The notes: generated by a model not told the origin, from the sequence alone. A stretch of DNA of 64,000 bases from Embleya hyalina (GCF_003967355.1 NZ_BIFH01000016.1:186001-250000); one strand, 5' to 3'; positions 1 through 10,788 are shown, numbered from the stretch's first letter. Translations and numbers: made by a program.

Positions 1-36
1 GGGGCCTCATCGGGATCGGGGAAATGCTCGGGAAAG

Positions 37-318
37 GTGACCGCAGTTGGGCTCCTCTCGGCTGCTGCGTTCCGCTCCATGGCGCTGAGCATCATGCCGG
101 CCGTCGCCTTCGTGCCCGCCGCCACCCTCAGGCTGCTCCCCGCCGTGCTCGGCCGCCTCGGCCACGAGGTCAACGCCGCCGCCCCGCCCTGGACCCGCCG
201 CAACGCGGACCGGGCAGGCGCCTCCTGAGGCGAGCGGCTGTGGCGCCATCCGCTGCGCTACGGCATCCCCACCCCGCTGGTGTGGATTGCGCTCGCCGCC
301 ACGCTCATGTTCAACTCG
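37..318 (+). pseudogene. MMPL-type transporter fragment, broken
   Basis: Frame 1 from the GTG at 37 reads as a membrane stretch typical of the segment of MMPL exporters that ends in a LLPAVLGRLG motif. It hits a TGA at 226-228. The same frame then continues with GERLWRHPLRYG, the usual start of the post-membrane linker in this family, up to about position 318. Upstream of 37 and downstream of 318 the frame no longer resembles a transporter. I infer a decayed internal fragment of an RND/MMPL exporter gene with an in-frame stop and deletions at both ends. It is not a piece of the intact MMPL gene at 59.8-62.1 kb, whose sequence here differs. Confidence 0.5.
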
Positions 319-321
319 GCG

Positions 322-1225
322 AGTCGTTGGGCACGTCGACGCGCCGTTGTCCGTACGGCCCGATTCGGCGACGTCTGTGTATGGGATGTCGGGTTGGGGC
401 GTCTGCCGGTCAGGGACGACAGCGATCCTTTGTGGGGAACTCTTGGCAGCGGCGTTGGGTGCTTCGTTGCGGACTTGGCGAGGTGGTTGTCTCGTCGGCG
501 CCTGTTGCCCATGGCGCGTTGGGTCGGTTGTGGCTGTGGCGTCGGGTACGCGCTCGTGGCCTCCGCCGGTGTTCGGATCACTTGGCGGATCCCCGCTCGC
601 GCCGATGGTCGCGCGTCGTATGCCTCCGATGTACGCGATCGGGCATCCCGAGGCCCCGAGGTTGGGCCGTAGGGGCGGTTCGGCGTTGGCTACGGGGGTG
701 CTGAACGGAGATTTGGCCATCATGGCTGCTGGCACCCCGTCTGACCTGCGCGTTTACAGAAATTCCCGGGTAAGCCACGAAATCTCATTACCTGGCATGA
801 TCCGATGCACATGATCTTGTTCGGCCCTTAGAACGCCGTCTGTGGCATCGTTGCAGGTCAGCGGGTTGCCCCGGCGAGGGGAAACGGTGTGCGTGGCCAG
901 TATGGCCCTCCGTCTCAATGTGCCGGTCGGCGGGGTTTCCGAGTCGGGCAGACGTGGGTGCGTGTTGCGCGCTATCTCCCCGGAAGGATGCCGAGTCGCA
1001 GGAACTACGAACTGGCGATAGGCGAGTGCCCGGGCACTCTGTTGGCGACCGACCCGCCGGTGACCGTGGTTGACCAGCGTGTTCAGCGGTCTGCGGCGAA
1101 GTACGCGGGCCGGTTGTGAAGCTCTATGCCTCGCTACGGTGGATCGCGGCGCGAGCCCGTGGCCAGGGCTGACCTGCGGCGTTCGCAGAACATGCGAAAG
1201 GTTCGCATGGGATGCGAGGGATGAA
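322..1225. other. Gap without a recognisable gene
   Basis: Long open frames exist on both strands, but their translations are Arg/Pro-rich and unlike any family I know, so they look like GC-rich shadows. I see no RNA gene or strong hairpin. This is probably decayed DNA between the MMPL remnant and the integrase remnant. Confidence 0.4.
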
Positions 1226-1239
1226 CGTCCGGTCCGGAA

Positions 1240-1684
1240 GGGTCCGCGAACTTGTTTCTGGCGGCCGGTCTGCCGCTGCTGCATCCCGAAGCCGAGGTCT
1301 TCCAGGCAATGCTGGACGGCTGGCGCAACCAACAATTCGCCCGCAACCTGGGCTTCGGCACGGTCGACGCCGCGAGTTCCGGGACTTTGCCGACTGCCAC
1401 CCATGGGACTGGTCGGCCGCGGACACCGACGACTTCTTCACCGACGCGCGGGCGGTGAAGAATCTCAGCCACTCAACCCTGCTCGGCTTCCAGAGCGCGC
1501 TGCGGTTGTTCATGACCTACCTGACCGACCCGCACTATGGCCGGCCGGCCGAATGCCTGGAGCGGTTCTGCACCCATCCGGTCCAGATCTGCCACGAGTG
1601 GAACACCGCTCGCCACGTCCAGGAGGCCCAGGGGCGCCCCGGCAAACGCGCATTGACCCACGACGAACGCGGCGACAGGCTCAC
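1240..1684 (+). pseudogene. Tyrosine-recombinase (integrase) N-terminal remnant, frameshifted
   Basis: Frame 1 from about 1252 reads LFLAAGLPLLHPEAEVFQ and then a WRNQQFARNLGFGTVDA segment, characteristic of the core-binding domain of actinobacterial phage-type integrases. Near 1378 the homologous reading jumps to frame 3 (DFADCHPWDWSAADTDDFF, then ALRLFMTYLTDPHYG, then VQICHEWNTARHVQEA). It stops resembling the family near GKRALTHDE at about 1680. The whole catalytic half (R...HxxR...Y) is missing. I infer an inactive remnant of an integrated element. A different integrase 3' remnant lies at 34.8-35.2 kb. Confidence 0.65.
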
Positions 1685-1737
1685 CGTCTGCATGGTCAGC
1701 ACGAACCTCTGTCACCTCGCGCCGCTACGTTCCCGCC

Positions 1738-2298
1738 ATGGGCTACTGGGGCTACATCGTCGTCGCCAAAGGCGACCACAAACTCGCCGAGCATCCTGCC
1801 GTCGCCGCGTTCGGCAACGGCGTCCTGGACGATTACCCCAGGGGCTCGTGGCGGGAGATCTGGATGTATTCGCGTCCCGGCGACGCCGACATCACCGCCG
1901 TGGTTGCCGCGACCGGCGCCCCCGCGATGGCCTTCTACGTCATGGCCGAAGACTGCGCGATCGGCGAGGCCGCCACGCCCTCCGGCCTGCGCTGGGACGG
2001 CGTCTTCACCGAGGAATGCATCCTCAGCGATTACCCCGACGCGCTCCCCACCGACTACCGGCGCGAACACGCCGTCGCCGGAGCCGTCGCCTGGGCCGCC
2101 GAAGCAGGCCTCGCCGCCGACCCCACCGGCATCGAGCACGCCTTTGCCAGAGGCTGGCTGCACCACCTCTACGACGCAGTAGGACTCCCCGGCGTCAGCT
2201 ACCGATTGAGCCCATCCGTCTCGGGAACCGCTGCTTGCGGTACTTCGAACTCACGACGGACGAATACGCGATGCCGTCAGTACTGGGTGGTGATATGA
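1738..2298 (+). CDS. Hypothetical protein, about 186 aa
   Basis: I do not recognise the family. The protein begins MGYWGYIVVAKGDHKLAEHP and is acidic with many aromatic residues over its first 150 residues, with strong GC3 bias and no membrane segments, so it is probably a soluble cytoplasmic protein. The ATG at 1738 follows a TACGTT hexamer by 6 nt, which would fit a leaderless transcript. The last ~30 residues (after GVSYRLSPSV) are Ser/Thr/Arg-rich and read like out-of-frame sequence, so the true C-terminus may have been lost when the neighbouring DNA rearranged. The gene sits between an integrase remnant and an SRPBCC gene on the same strand. Confidence 0.6.
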   Translation: MGYWGYIVVAKGDHKLAEHPAVAAFGNGVLDDYPRGSWREIWMYSRPGDADITAVVAATGAPAMAFYVMAEDCAIGEAATPSGLRWDGVFTEECILSDYPDALPTDYRREHAVAGAVAWAAEAGLAADPTGIEHAFARGWLHHLYDAVGLPGVSYRLSPSVSGTAACGTSNSRRTNTRCRQYWVVI

Positions 2299-2404
2299 GC
2301 AGGTGAGCGGGATTGGTGCGCCGATGGTCGGCCGTTGCTGCTGACCAGCCCCCACCTGGTGGGTGGATGATTTTGAAGTACGGCTTGAATGAGGAGAACC
2401 CATC

Positions 2405-2872
2405 GTGAACAGCGCTACCCTTCCCCGGCCCGATCTCAGCGCGCGTCCGTATGGGCTGACCGTCGAACGTGTGATGAGGGCTGCGCCGGAGGTGGTGTAT
2501 CGGGCGTGGACCGAGGAGTTCGATACCTGGTTTGCCGAGCCGGGCCTGATTCGCATGCGGGCCGTTGTCGGTGAGCCCTACGTGTTCGTGACCCGGCACG
2601 CGAGCGAACTTCAGCCCCACTACGGTCGGTTCCTGGCCTTGGAGCCCTATCGGCTCGTCGAATTGACCTGGGTTACCGGCACTGCGGGAACCGCCGGTGC
2701 CGAAACGGTCGTTTCGGTCGAGTTGGCGGCCACTGTGGAGGGAGGCGGGACGCGGCTGTGTCTGACGCATGCCGGGTTCTACGACCAGGGTGCGGCCGGG
2801 CGGCATGGCGAGGCTTGGGCTCACCATGTTCTGCCCCACCTCGATGGTGTTTTGGCAGGCCGTCAGGGGTAG
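2405..2872 (+). CDS. SRPBCC (AHSA1-like) family protein
   Basis: This 155-aa protein has the START-like ligand-binding fold signature of the AHSA1/SRPBCC family: an N-terminal strand LTVERVMRAAPEVVYRAWT, the F..WFAEPG turn, the central GRFLALEPYRLVELTWV strand, a VSVELAATVEGGGTRLCLTH strand pair, and a final long helix ending HVLPHLDGVLAG. Such domains bind small hydrophobic ligands or act as stress-related regulators; the ligand here is unknown. The GTG start is supported by a purine-rich GAGGAG about 8 nt upstream. The length is normal for a single-domain member. The call is by motif and layout only. Confidence 0.8.
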   Translation: MNSATLPRPDLSARPYGLTVERVMRAAPEVVYRAWTEEFDTWFAEPGLIRMRAVVGEPYVFVTRHASELQPHYGRFLALEPYRLVELTWVTGTAGTAGAETVVSVELAATVEGGGTRLCLTHAGFYDQGAAGRHGEAWAHHVLPHLDGVLAGRQG

Positions 2873-3044
2873 AAGCGCCTGGCCGTCGTCTTCTGTCTTC
2901 CACGGGCATCGGCCTTGCGGGTGGTGATGACGGATTGATGTGGGGACGGATTGCGTTGCTGATGCCGACCGATCCGCTCTCTGGGGTGGGCGATTCGGGT
3001 CGGGGTGGTGGGCTATGTCTGCGAGTTCGGCTTCCGGTCGCGGG

Positions 3045-3600
3045 CCAGGAGTCCGAGCAGGGTCCCAGGTCGAGGAGCGTGGTACGCCCCGGCGGACGAA
3101 GCCGTGGGGGCACAGCGCCGCGACCACGTCGGTGCCGTAGTCCTTGCTGCGGACGGCCTGGAGCAGCGCCGGTCCGATGTGCGCGGATCGGTTGTGGATG
3201 TCGATGCCCCGGAGCGTCGCCGTGTTGACCGGCGTGCCGCCGTCGAGCTCCGCCGTGGGGAACGGGACGAACCCGGCTGGTTGTCGTTGATCGTGGGCCG
3301 CGAGTCTTGCGAACCGGGTGTGATCGGCCGCCATGGTCGGCGCTCCGCCCGCGAGCTGTTGACCACGTCGTCGTAGAGCTGCGGTTGCAGGATCGGGATG
3401 TCGCTTCCCGTGTCGGGCCCTGAGGCCGACTCGGTTGCCCTCTGGCCCGTGGGTGGGCCGCCGCCGGAGCCTGGCTCAGGGCGCCGAGTAGGGCGTTGTG
3501 GTCCGGTGATGGCTCGGGCCATTCGTCCGCGTAGGACCCGCGTCGGATCTGGGCCGGGTCGAGCAGGTCATGGCGGATGGGGTTGGTGATCTTGGCTATC
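3045..3600 (-). pseudogene. Decayed reverse-strand gene of unknown family
   Basis: Three reverse-strand frames each contain a protein-like block with strong GC3: RHDLLDPAQIRRGSYADEW at about 3595-3460, SDIPILQPQLYDDVV at about 3423-3355, and AADHTRFARLAAHDQRQPAGF continuing to KDYGTDVVAALCPHGF at about 3334-3085. The tail (LGLLARDRKPNSQT and stop) lies in yet another frame. They would join into one protein of roughly 170 residues after two or three frameshifts are repaired. I do not recognise the family. The upstream SRPBCC gene is intact, so the decay is local. Confidence 0.45.
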
Positions 3601-3904
3601 CCGGGCGTCGGGTGGCTCGATGGCGTCCTGTTGCGAGCGGGGCCGGGCGTACCGGTGGTCAATAGCCGACACTCGCTGACGATCGCGCTCAGCCGTGCGG
3701 GGGATCGGTTGGGGGTTCCGGTCCCGAAGAGGTGGTGGTCGTGGTTTTGGAGGCTTTTAGGGGATTTATCCTTGATGGTTCGACGAGATGTCGTGTCGAG
3801 GTGTCGGGCCGCCTTCGCCTCCTGACATTCGGGCGGCCTGTTTGGTCATACCGGTTGGAACATCGAATCATCCGCGAAGTCCGGAAGGGCCATGGAGGAG
3901 AACG

Positions 3905-4444
3905 ATGACGGACCTTGACCCGAAGCTCCAGAGTATTGTCGATCGGATCGAAATTGCCGCTCTGTGGGGCGAGTTCACCGATGCCGCGATGATGCGCGAC
4001 TACGACCGCCTGGTGTCGCTGTTCGTGGACGACGGCGTGTGGAGGATTCCCGAGGCTCACGTGGGGCTCACCGGTCGGCGGGAGATCCGTGCCGGGATCG
4101 AGCGGTTGCAGGGTGCGTGGGAGTTCTTTGTGCAGACGGTGCACCCCGGCGCGATCGAGCTCGACGGCGATACGGCGTCCGGGCGTGCGTATGTGCAGGA
4201 AATCGGGCGTATGCGTGACGGCAGGTCCGGGGTGAACTACTCCCTCTATCACGATCGTTACCGGCGTACCTCGGACGGGTGGAAGTTCACGGAGCGGGTC
4301 TACGAGGTGCGGTATCTCGACACCACGCCCCTGGCGGGCTCGGGTTGGTCGCCGGGTTCGGGTTCGGAGAGGGAGGTGATGGCTGCGTTCGAGGTCGATG
4401 TCGAGATGGAGGCGGAAGTGGAAGTGGAAGTGGAAGCGTCTTGA
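3905..4444 (+). CDS. SnoaL-like (NTF2 fold) protein
   Basis: This 179-aa protein has the pattern of the SnoaL-like/nuclear transport factor 2 superfamily: an N-terminal helix pair (IVDRIEIAALWGEFTDAAMMRDYDRLVSLF), FVDDGVWRIP, GRREIRAGIERL, a HPGAIELDGDTASGRAYV strand and a final WKFTERVYEVRYLD strand. Members are small alpha+beta cone enzymes or binding proteins (polyketide cyclases, limonene-epoxide hydrolases, steroid isomerases), so the reaction cannot be told from sequence alone. The ATG is preceded by GGAGGAGAA. The C-terminus is odd: a run of GAAGTG codons gives an alternating Glu-Val tail (EAEVEVEVEAS), probably a slippage-prone repeat. Confidence 0.8.
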   Translation: MTDLDPKLQSIVDRIEIAALWGEFTDAAMMRDYDRLVSLFVDDGVWRIPEAHVGLTGRREIRAGIERLQGAWEFFVQTVHPGAIELDGDTASGRAYVQEIGRMRDGRSGVNYSLYHDRYRRTSDGWKFTERVYEVRYLDTTPLAGSGWSPGSGSEREVMAAFEVDVEMEAEVEVEVEAS

Positions 4445-4607
4445 CCGTGGCTTGTGACCGACGCTGAAGGCGTGGGCCGTTGGTATCGGCACGGTGGGTA
4501 CATCCAGGGCCTGGGCGTTGGTGATTGCCGGGTTCGGCAGATGGCCGATGTGGCTTCGCAGCTCGCGTCGACTCGAGGTCGGGCTGGGGTGGCCGAGCTT
4601 CAGGCCT

Positions 4608-6254
<1,647 letters not shown>

Positions 6255-6270
6255 TTATGCCCGAACCGAA

Positions 6271-6312
6271 CGCGCCGTGGTCCGACATCGCAGGGTGTCG
6301 GGCCACGGCGCG
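6271..6312 (-). terminator. Hairpin after the RidA gene
   Basis: CGCGCCGTGG (6271-6280) pairs perfectly with CCACGGCGCG (6303-6312), and inside it CCGACA pairs with TGTCGG. This strong GC hairpin lies between the end of the RidA gene and the rox upstream region. It has no T-run in the direction of ridA transcription, which is usual for high-GC actinobacterial terminators. Confidence 0.55.
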
Positions 6313-6318
6313 TGTGGT

Positions 6319-6334
6319 GAGTCCAATTGGACTC
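6319..6334. repeat. 16-bp palindrome GAGTCCAATTGGACTC, copy 1
   Basis: A perfect palindrome identical to two copies in the Par block at 44901-44916 and 45483-45498. It lies between the hairpin and the stop of the RidA gene. Its presence more than 38 kb from the partition genes suggests a dispersed binding site rather than a local operator. Confidence 0.75.
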
Positions 6335-6351
6335 GGATCGGTTTGTCGGGC

Positions 6352-6759
6352 TTACGGGCGGACCGCTACGGCGTCCACCTCGAAGCGCATGTCGGGGAGG
6401 GCGAGGGCGGCCACCCCGAGGAGGGTTTGGGCCGGCGGCCGGTCGCCCCAGATGCGGGTGATCACCGCGAGCAGGACTTCGAGCTTGGCGTGGTCGTGGT
6501 CGACGACGTACGTGCCGAGTCGGACCACGTCACGGAAGCCCAGGCCGGCCGCGGCCAAGGCGGCGCCCAGGTCGGCGAAGGAGAGTTCGACCTGCGCCGC
6601 GAAGTCCGGTGAGTCGACCGCGCCGGTGGGGCCGGAGCCGTACTGGCCGGCGATGAAGACCAGGCCGGGGGCCGGGACGTCGACCACGTGGCTGTAGCCG
6701 TAGGACACCGGGTTGTGCAGGTCGGACGGGTTGGTGATGGTGAACGAGGTGTTGCTCAT
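6352..6759 (-). CDS. RidA (YjgF/UK114) family protein
   Basis: This 135-aa protein has the RidA fold pattern: an N-terminal ITNPSDLHNPVSYGYSHVV, then GLVFIAGQYG, a FAAQVELSFADLGAALAAAG helix with FRDVVRLGTYVVD, and the ending PAQTLLGVAALALPDMRFEVDAVA with the conserved Pro-x-x-Thr and Glu of the family. RidA proteins hydrolyse reactive enamines/imines made by PLP enzymes; this longer-start variant may belong to a divergent subgroup, so the substrate is not certain. It is transcribed leftward, upstream of rox but separated from it by a hairpin and the RAE-like element, so I do not infer co-transcription. Confidence 0.85.
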   Translation of the reverse strand: MSNTSFTITNPSDLHNPVSYGYSHVVDVPAPGLVFIAGQYGSGPTGAVDSPDFAAQVELSFADLGAALAAAGLGFRDVVRLGTYVVDHDHAKLEVLLAVITRIWGDRPPAQTLLGVAALALPDMRFEVDAVAVRP

Positions 6760-6920
6760 GGTCGAGGGCTCCTTGGTCCGGGTGCCGGGTGCCGGGTTGC
6801 GGCTTGCGGGTTACGGTTTGCGGCTCGTGTGCGCTGTGGGTGGGTCGGTGCGTGGCCGGGGCGCGGTCGATGGTGCGGGTGTTGGTCGGTTGCCGGTTGG
6901 GCGGCGGACCGTGCCTGCGG

Positions 6921-8142
6921 TCAGTGCGTGAGGAGGGTGAGTCCGGCGGCGAGCCACAGGGCCGCCGTGGTGGTGATGCCGTCGACGGCGAGTGCGCCGA
7001 GCAGCGCGCCGAGGGCGATGGACAGGTTGAATACGGCGACGAACAGGGACGTCACCGCCTCGCCGCGTTGGGTGTGGCGATGAGCATCCAGGTCTGGAGG
7101 CTCACCGATACGGCGCCGTAGGCCAGGCCCCACACGATCAGCAGCACAATGCCCGCTGCGGCGACGCCCTGGAGGGCGGCCAGGAGGGTCAGCGCGGCGG
7201 TCAGAGTGGCGGCGATGGTGAAGCAGGGTGCGGCGGGCGTCGCGGGAGGCTCGGCCCGCCCGCCGCGAAGTTGCCGACCACGCCCGCCAGTCCGTAGCCG
7301 AGGAGCAGGAGACCGATCAGGCCGTCGTCGACGTCGGATACGTCGCGCAGGATGGGCCGCACGAACGTTTACGCGACGAAGTGGCCGGTGATCAGCAGGA
7401 ACGTGAGCGCCGGACCGGCGCGTACACCCCGGTTGTCGCGGCCCAGCCGGGCCAGGTCGCGGAACGTCGTCGGCCGGGCGGACGCTGCGCTCGGCAGCGG
7501 AGGCAGCAGGACCACCAGAACCACCAGGGCGACCGGGCCGAGCGCGCCGACGGCAGCGAAGGCGGTTTGCCGGCCCGTGAGTTCGCCCATGAAGGTGCCG
7601 GCGGGGACGCCCAGCACGGAGGTGGTCGAGACGCCGCCGAAGACGATGACAGTGGCCCGGGCGACCTGCTCGGGCGGGACCAGGCGCAGGGTCAGGCCGC
7701 CCGCGATGGCCCAGAAGCCCCCCACACCCTCGCCGACCAGGACCCGGGCGATCAGCATCACGGCGAAGTTCGGCGTCGCGGCGCTGACCAGGTTGGCGGC
7801 ACCGACCAGGGCGATCAGCGCGGCGAGCAGGACCCGACGGTCGAGCCGACCGGCCGTCACGGCGATCACCGGTGCGGCGAACGCGGCGACGATGCCCGGT
7901 GCGGTGACCATCAGTCCGGCGGTGCCCTCGGAGACGTTCAGCGTCGCGCCGACGGGGGTCAGCAGTCCGACGGGCAGCAGTTCGGACGTCATGAGCGAGA
8001 AGATCCCGAGCGCGACCGCACCCACGGCGAGCCACGCACGGAACATCGACCGAGGGGGTGGTGGCGGGGCCGGCGGCGTCTCGTGGGGCCGTTGTCGAAG
8101 GTCGGTCGAGGGCGGGGCGTTTGCATATTCGCGATGTTCCAT
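6921..8142 (-). pseudogene. MFS drug/nucleoside exporter, inactivated
   Basis: From ATG 8142 the reverse strand encodes the first six membrane helices of an MFS exporter of the AraJ/NepI type (WLAVGAVALGIFSLMTSELL, then the ARVLVGEGVGGFWAIAGGL segment). After LLITGHFVA the frame meets TAA (7371-7369) where relatives have Tyr. The same frame continues for 37 codons (TFVRPILRDVSDVDDGLIGL up to VVGNFAAG) and then shifts, to FTIAATLTAALTLLAALQG up to LQTWMLIATPNA. A second shift leads to SLFVAVFNLSIALGALLGAL and the final helix, stopping at 6921. One nonsense mutation plus two frameshifts mean no full-length product. The lesions are spread, so this is decay rather than one event. Confidence 0.85.
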
Positions 8143-8307
8143 ATCCAGAATCTGGCGATTGGGACGCCCTCTCGAGGGCGGTGGTGCGGTTGAGGCGTCG
8201 GGGTGACCGTGACTTCTATTCTGGATGTCATCTGTCCAGGATGCAAGCCCTCGATACCCCACCCCCACCACAACCACCCTGCCCGCAGCCCCATTTCGCC
8301 GGGTCGG

Positions 8308-8835
8308 TCAGCCCTCCTCCACCGCCTGTCCCAGTCGGACCAGTCCCCGGCGCAGTTCGCGCGTCGCGCCCACCGGCACGATGGCGGCGCGGCCGGGGAC
8401 GCGTACGCCACCGGTGAGGGCCACCCGCGTCCTCCCGTGCTCGGGGACGGCCGCCATGCCGATGATCACGAACCTGCTCTGCAACCAGCACCACCCCGGG
8501 CGCAGCACACCGTCGAAGCGGGCCCGCATCCCGTACCGGCTCCGTGCGTGCGCCTCTATGCGGTCGCCGTCGCGTCGCAGTACCCGCACGTGGCGCATGT
8601 CCGGCTGGAATCGACCGAAGCCGTGTTCCAGGTCCCCCATCACCGCCCAGACGTCGGCGAACGGCGCGTCGACGATTCCCTCGACGATGCGCGCGCCGGG
8701 GATCCCGGCGATCAGCACTCGGAGTCGGCCCACCGCGTCGATCGGCTCGGTGCCGAGGTCGGTGTCGGCGTTCGTATCGAGGTCGAGGTCGGTGTCGGGA
8801 GGTTCGATGTTGTCGGGTTCGTGTGGCTTGCTCAT
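8308..8835 (-). CDS. SRPBCC (polyketide cyclase-like) protein
   Basis: This 175-aa protein has an Asp/Thr-rich low-complexity N-terminus (about residues 8-30), then an SRPBCC domain: ARIVEGIVDAPFADVWAVMGD, RFQPDMRHVRVL, DGDRIEAHARSRYGMRARFDGVLRPGWCWLQS and a final helix RRGLVRLGQAVEEG. Its ATG overlaps the TGA of the sigma-factor gene (ATGA), so it is translationally coupled and is the third gene of a DUF3995 / sigma / SRPBCC operon. I infer a ligand-binding partner or output of the sigma factor; no anti-sigma motif (HxxxCxxC) is present. The ligand is unknown. Confidence 0.8.
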   Translation of the reverse strand: MSKPHEPDNIEPPDTDLDLDTNADTDLGTEPIDAVGRLRVLIAGIPGARIVEGIVDAPFADVWAVMGDLEHGFGRFQPDMRHVRVLRRDGDRIEAHARSRYGMRARFDGVLRPGWCWLQSRFVIIGMAAVPEHGRTRVALTGGVRVPGRAAIVPVGATRELRRGLVRLGQAVEEG

Positions 8836-9377
8836 GCCGTCCACATCCTTCGGAATCCCGCCCGGGCGCGGTGCAGCCGGGACTTGACGGTGCCTTCGGG
8901 GACGCCGAGCAGGTCGGCGGCGGTCTGTTCGTCCAGGCCCTCGACGTCGCGCAGGACCAGTACGGCGCGGTGTTCGGGGGAGAGCCGGGCCAGTACGTCG
9001 TCGATGTCGGCGGCGAGTTGCGGGTCGCCGGGTGCGGGTGGGTCGGCCCATTCGGTGGGGACGTCGCGGACCGCTCGCCGCGCGATTCGCACCGCCTCGC
9101 GCACCGCGATTGCCCGGACCCAGCCGTACAGCGCCTCGGGCTCGTCGAGGCCGCGCAGGGCGCGGAAGACCACGACGAGGGTTTCCTGGACCGCGTCCTG
9201 CCGGGCGTCCAGGGCGATCGGGCCGCAGATGGTGGTGACGTAGGGGATCAGGTGGTCGAGCAGATCGCTCATCGCGAGGGTGTCGCCGCGGCGGGCGGCG
9301 CGGGCCAGGGCGACGCCGCGCGCACGGCGCTCGGCGGCTCGGTCCTCGGTTCCACGCTTCGGCACGGTGGTGATCAT
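8832..9377 (-). CDS. ECF-type RNA polymerase sigma factor
   Basis: This 181-aa protein has sigma-70 region 2 (MSDLLDHLIPYVTTIC, then DAVQETLVVVFRALRGL with the YGWVRAIAVREA helix) and region 4 with a clear helix-turn-helix, LSPEHRAVLVLRDVEGLDEQ and TAADLLGVPEGTVKSRLHRAR. No C-terminal SnoaL domain follows, so it is a minimal ECF factor. The ATG at 9377 overlaps the stop of the DUF3995 gene (ATGA), and its stop overlaps the next start, so all three genes are coupled. No obvious cognate anti-sigma gene lies beside it; the DUF3995 membrane protein is the best candidate for a membrane-located regulator, which is inference. Confidence 0.88.
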   Translation of the reverse strand: MITTVPKRGTEDRAAERRARGVALARAARRGDTLAMSDLLDHLIPYVTTICGPIALDARQDAVQETLVVVFRALRGLDEPEALYGWVRAIAVREAVRIARRAVRDVPTEWADPPAPGDPQLAADIDDVLARLSPEHRAVLVLRDVEGLDEQTAADLLGVPEGTVKSRLHRARAGFRRMWTA

Positions 9378-9958
9378 CTCCCGGCGGTCCGCGTTCGGAG
9401 CAGCCGACTCGGCCGCCGGGCGATGCCGTCGAGTGCGACGCGGGCGGCGGCGTATCCGAAGCCCACGCACACCGGGGTGTAGACGGCGAGGTTGAGCCGG
9501 TGGAAGGTGCTGCCCGGGTCGGCCCCGACGCCGAAGGCCCAGACCACGCCCGCCCCGGCCCGCACGGTGAGCCCGGTGGCCACGGCCGCGGTGACGAGTG
9601 CGGCGAGCCTCCCGCCGCGGCCTCGACTGTGTGCGTATATGCCGACGGCGGCGGTGGTGAGCAGTGCGCACAGTGGGAGCAGGACGCGTGGGGTGAACGG
9701 GACGTCGGCGTTGAGCAGTCCCTGTGACAGGGCCTCGGTGCTGTCCGCCGGCCAGGTCGCGCCGGTCGCCCAGAACGCGTGGACCAGCGCGTCGCCGGCC
9801 AGCAACGCGGCGACGGCGGTGCCTTTGCGCCGGCGCGCGGCGATGGCCGAGGCGGTGGTGACGGCTGCGGTTGCGGCTGCGGCCACGGCCACATCCGCGG
9901 CCGCGGTCGCGTCGGTGGCGGTTCTCGTGCTGCCTGCGGCTTCGGCGGCGTTGTACAC
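9374..9958 (-). CDS. DUF3995 family membrane protein
   Basis: This 194-aa protein has an Ala/Thr-rich N-terminus and four predicted membrane helices: GTAVAALLAGDALVHAFWAT, VLLPLCALLTTAAVGIYAH, LVTAAVATGLTVRAGAGVVW and LNLAVYTPVCVGFGYAA. The GDALVHAFWATGATWP motif followed by FHRLNLAVYTP is how I recognise DUF3995, a family of unknown function common in actinobacteria. GTG 9958 is chosen because GGAAGGGGAT lies just upstream; no other strong ribosome site fits. It is the first gene of the three-gene coupled operon with the ECF sigma factor, so it may sense or anchor that regulator. Confidence 0.8.
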   Translation of the reverse strand: MYNAAEAAGSTRTATDATAAADVAVAAAATAAVTTASAIAARRRKGTAVAALLAGDALVHAFWATGATWPADSTEALSQGLLNADVPFTPRVLLPLCALLTTAAVGIYAHSRGRGGRLAALVTAAVATGLTVRAGAGVVWAFGVGADPGSTFHRLNLAVYTPVCVGFGYAAARVALDGIARRPSRLLRTRTAGR

Positions 9959-10129
9959 GGCGCGATCCCCTTCCCGGGCCGACGAGTTGTCGGCCGATCG
10001 CGAGGAAGAGGACGCCCACTCGGGAAAGGTTCCATGTGACGGCGAACACATCTCTCCCCGGCGTCGCATCGTCGGTCGTCGTGCGCCCCCCGGCGACCCT
10101 CCCGTACGACGGCTTGCTGCTACTCGTGG

Positions 10130-10660
10130 CTGTGGACTTGGATCCCCCTCGCGTTCGCGATGGCCGTACAACTCACGGCGAGCCGAAAAGGCACCGCGCC
10201 GAGGACGGCGGTCGGCGGTTCCCGACCCGCCATCGAGGTCGAAGCCCCCGTGACCGGATGCCCGCGGGCGCTGAACAGCCCGGCGGACAAGGTGCCCGGT
10301 CACGGCACCCGCGCATACGGCCGGGCGTACGCGATCGACATCGTCGCCGAGCCGGACGGGCGCCCTCGGCCCGGCTTCGGATGGTGGCCGATCGTGCGAC
10401 GCAACCGAACCTTCCCGGCGCTCGACACGCCCGTCCCGGCGGTCGCGGACACGACCGTGGTCCGGGTGAGCAACGGCCAACGCGACCACCCGAGCCGCAA
10501 CTCGTTCCCGGCGCTGGTCCACCTCCTCGCCGAAGGGGCGTTCCGGGACATGTTCGGGGCCGGCGGCCGGTCGGGAATCACGTGGTTCTCGACCTGGGCG
10601 ACGGGGGCTGCATGCTGATCAGCCTGGGGCGAGGTATGTGTCGCGAGGGTGTACCGCTTG
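10130..10660 (+). pseudogene. M23 peptidase, 5' part (interrupted)
   Basis: In frame 2 the sequence reads a short membrane stretch (WIPLAFAMAVQLTAS), then AIEVEAPVTG, ALNSPADKVPGHGTRAYG, YAIDIVAEPDGRPRPGFGWWP and FGAGGRSGI, which follow the N-terminal half of membrane-anchored M23 (LytM-type) metallopeptidases. The H and D of the zinc-binding HG...D motif are present (GHGTRAYGRAYAIDI). Near 10575 the homology shifts frame (GNHVVLDLGDGG) and is lost by about 10660. The matching C-terminal end is at 13052-13210, after an insertion of about 2.4 kb. Together they form one disrupted gene. Confidence 0.6.
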
Positions 10661-10788
10661 GATAGGCGCAGCACCGCACCCAATCCGGGGCAGTCAATCG
10701 GTCATCACGAGCGCTTCTGTTGCGCGGAAGCCCAAGGCCGACACGAACGCGTTCTACGAGAACGCCCAAGCTTGCCGAGGTGCCGGTG

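Noticed and set aside
37..318. The MMPL fragment as part of the intact MMPL exporter at 59.8-62.1 kb
   Set aside because: The two readings differ in sequence and belong to different MMPL-type proteins.
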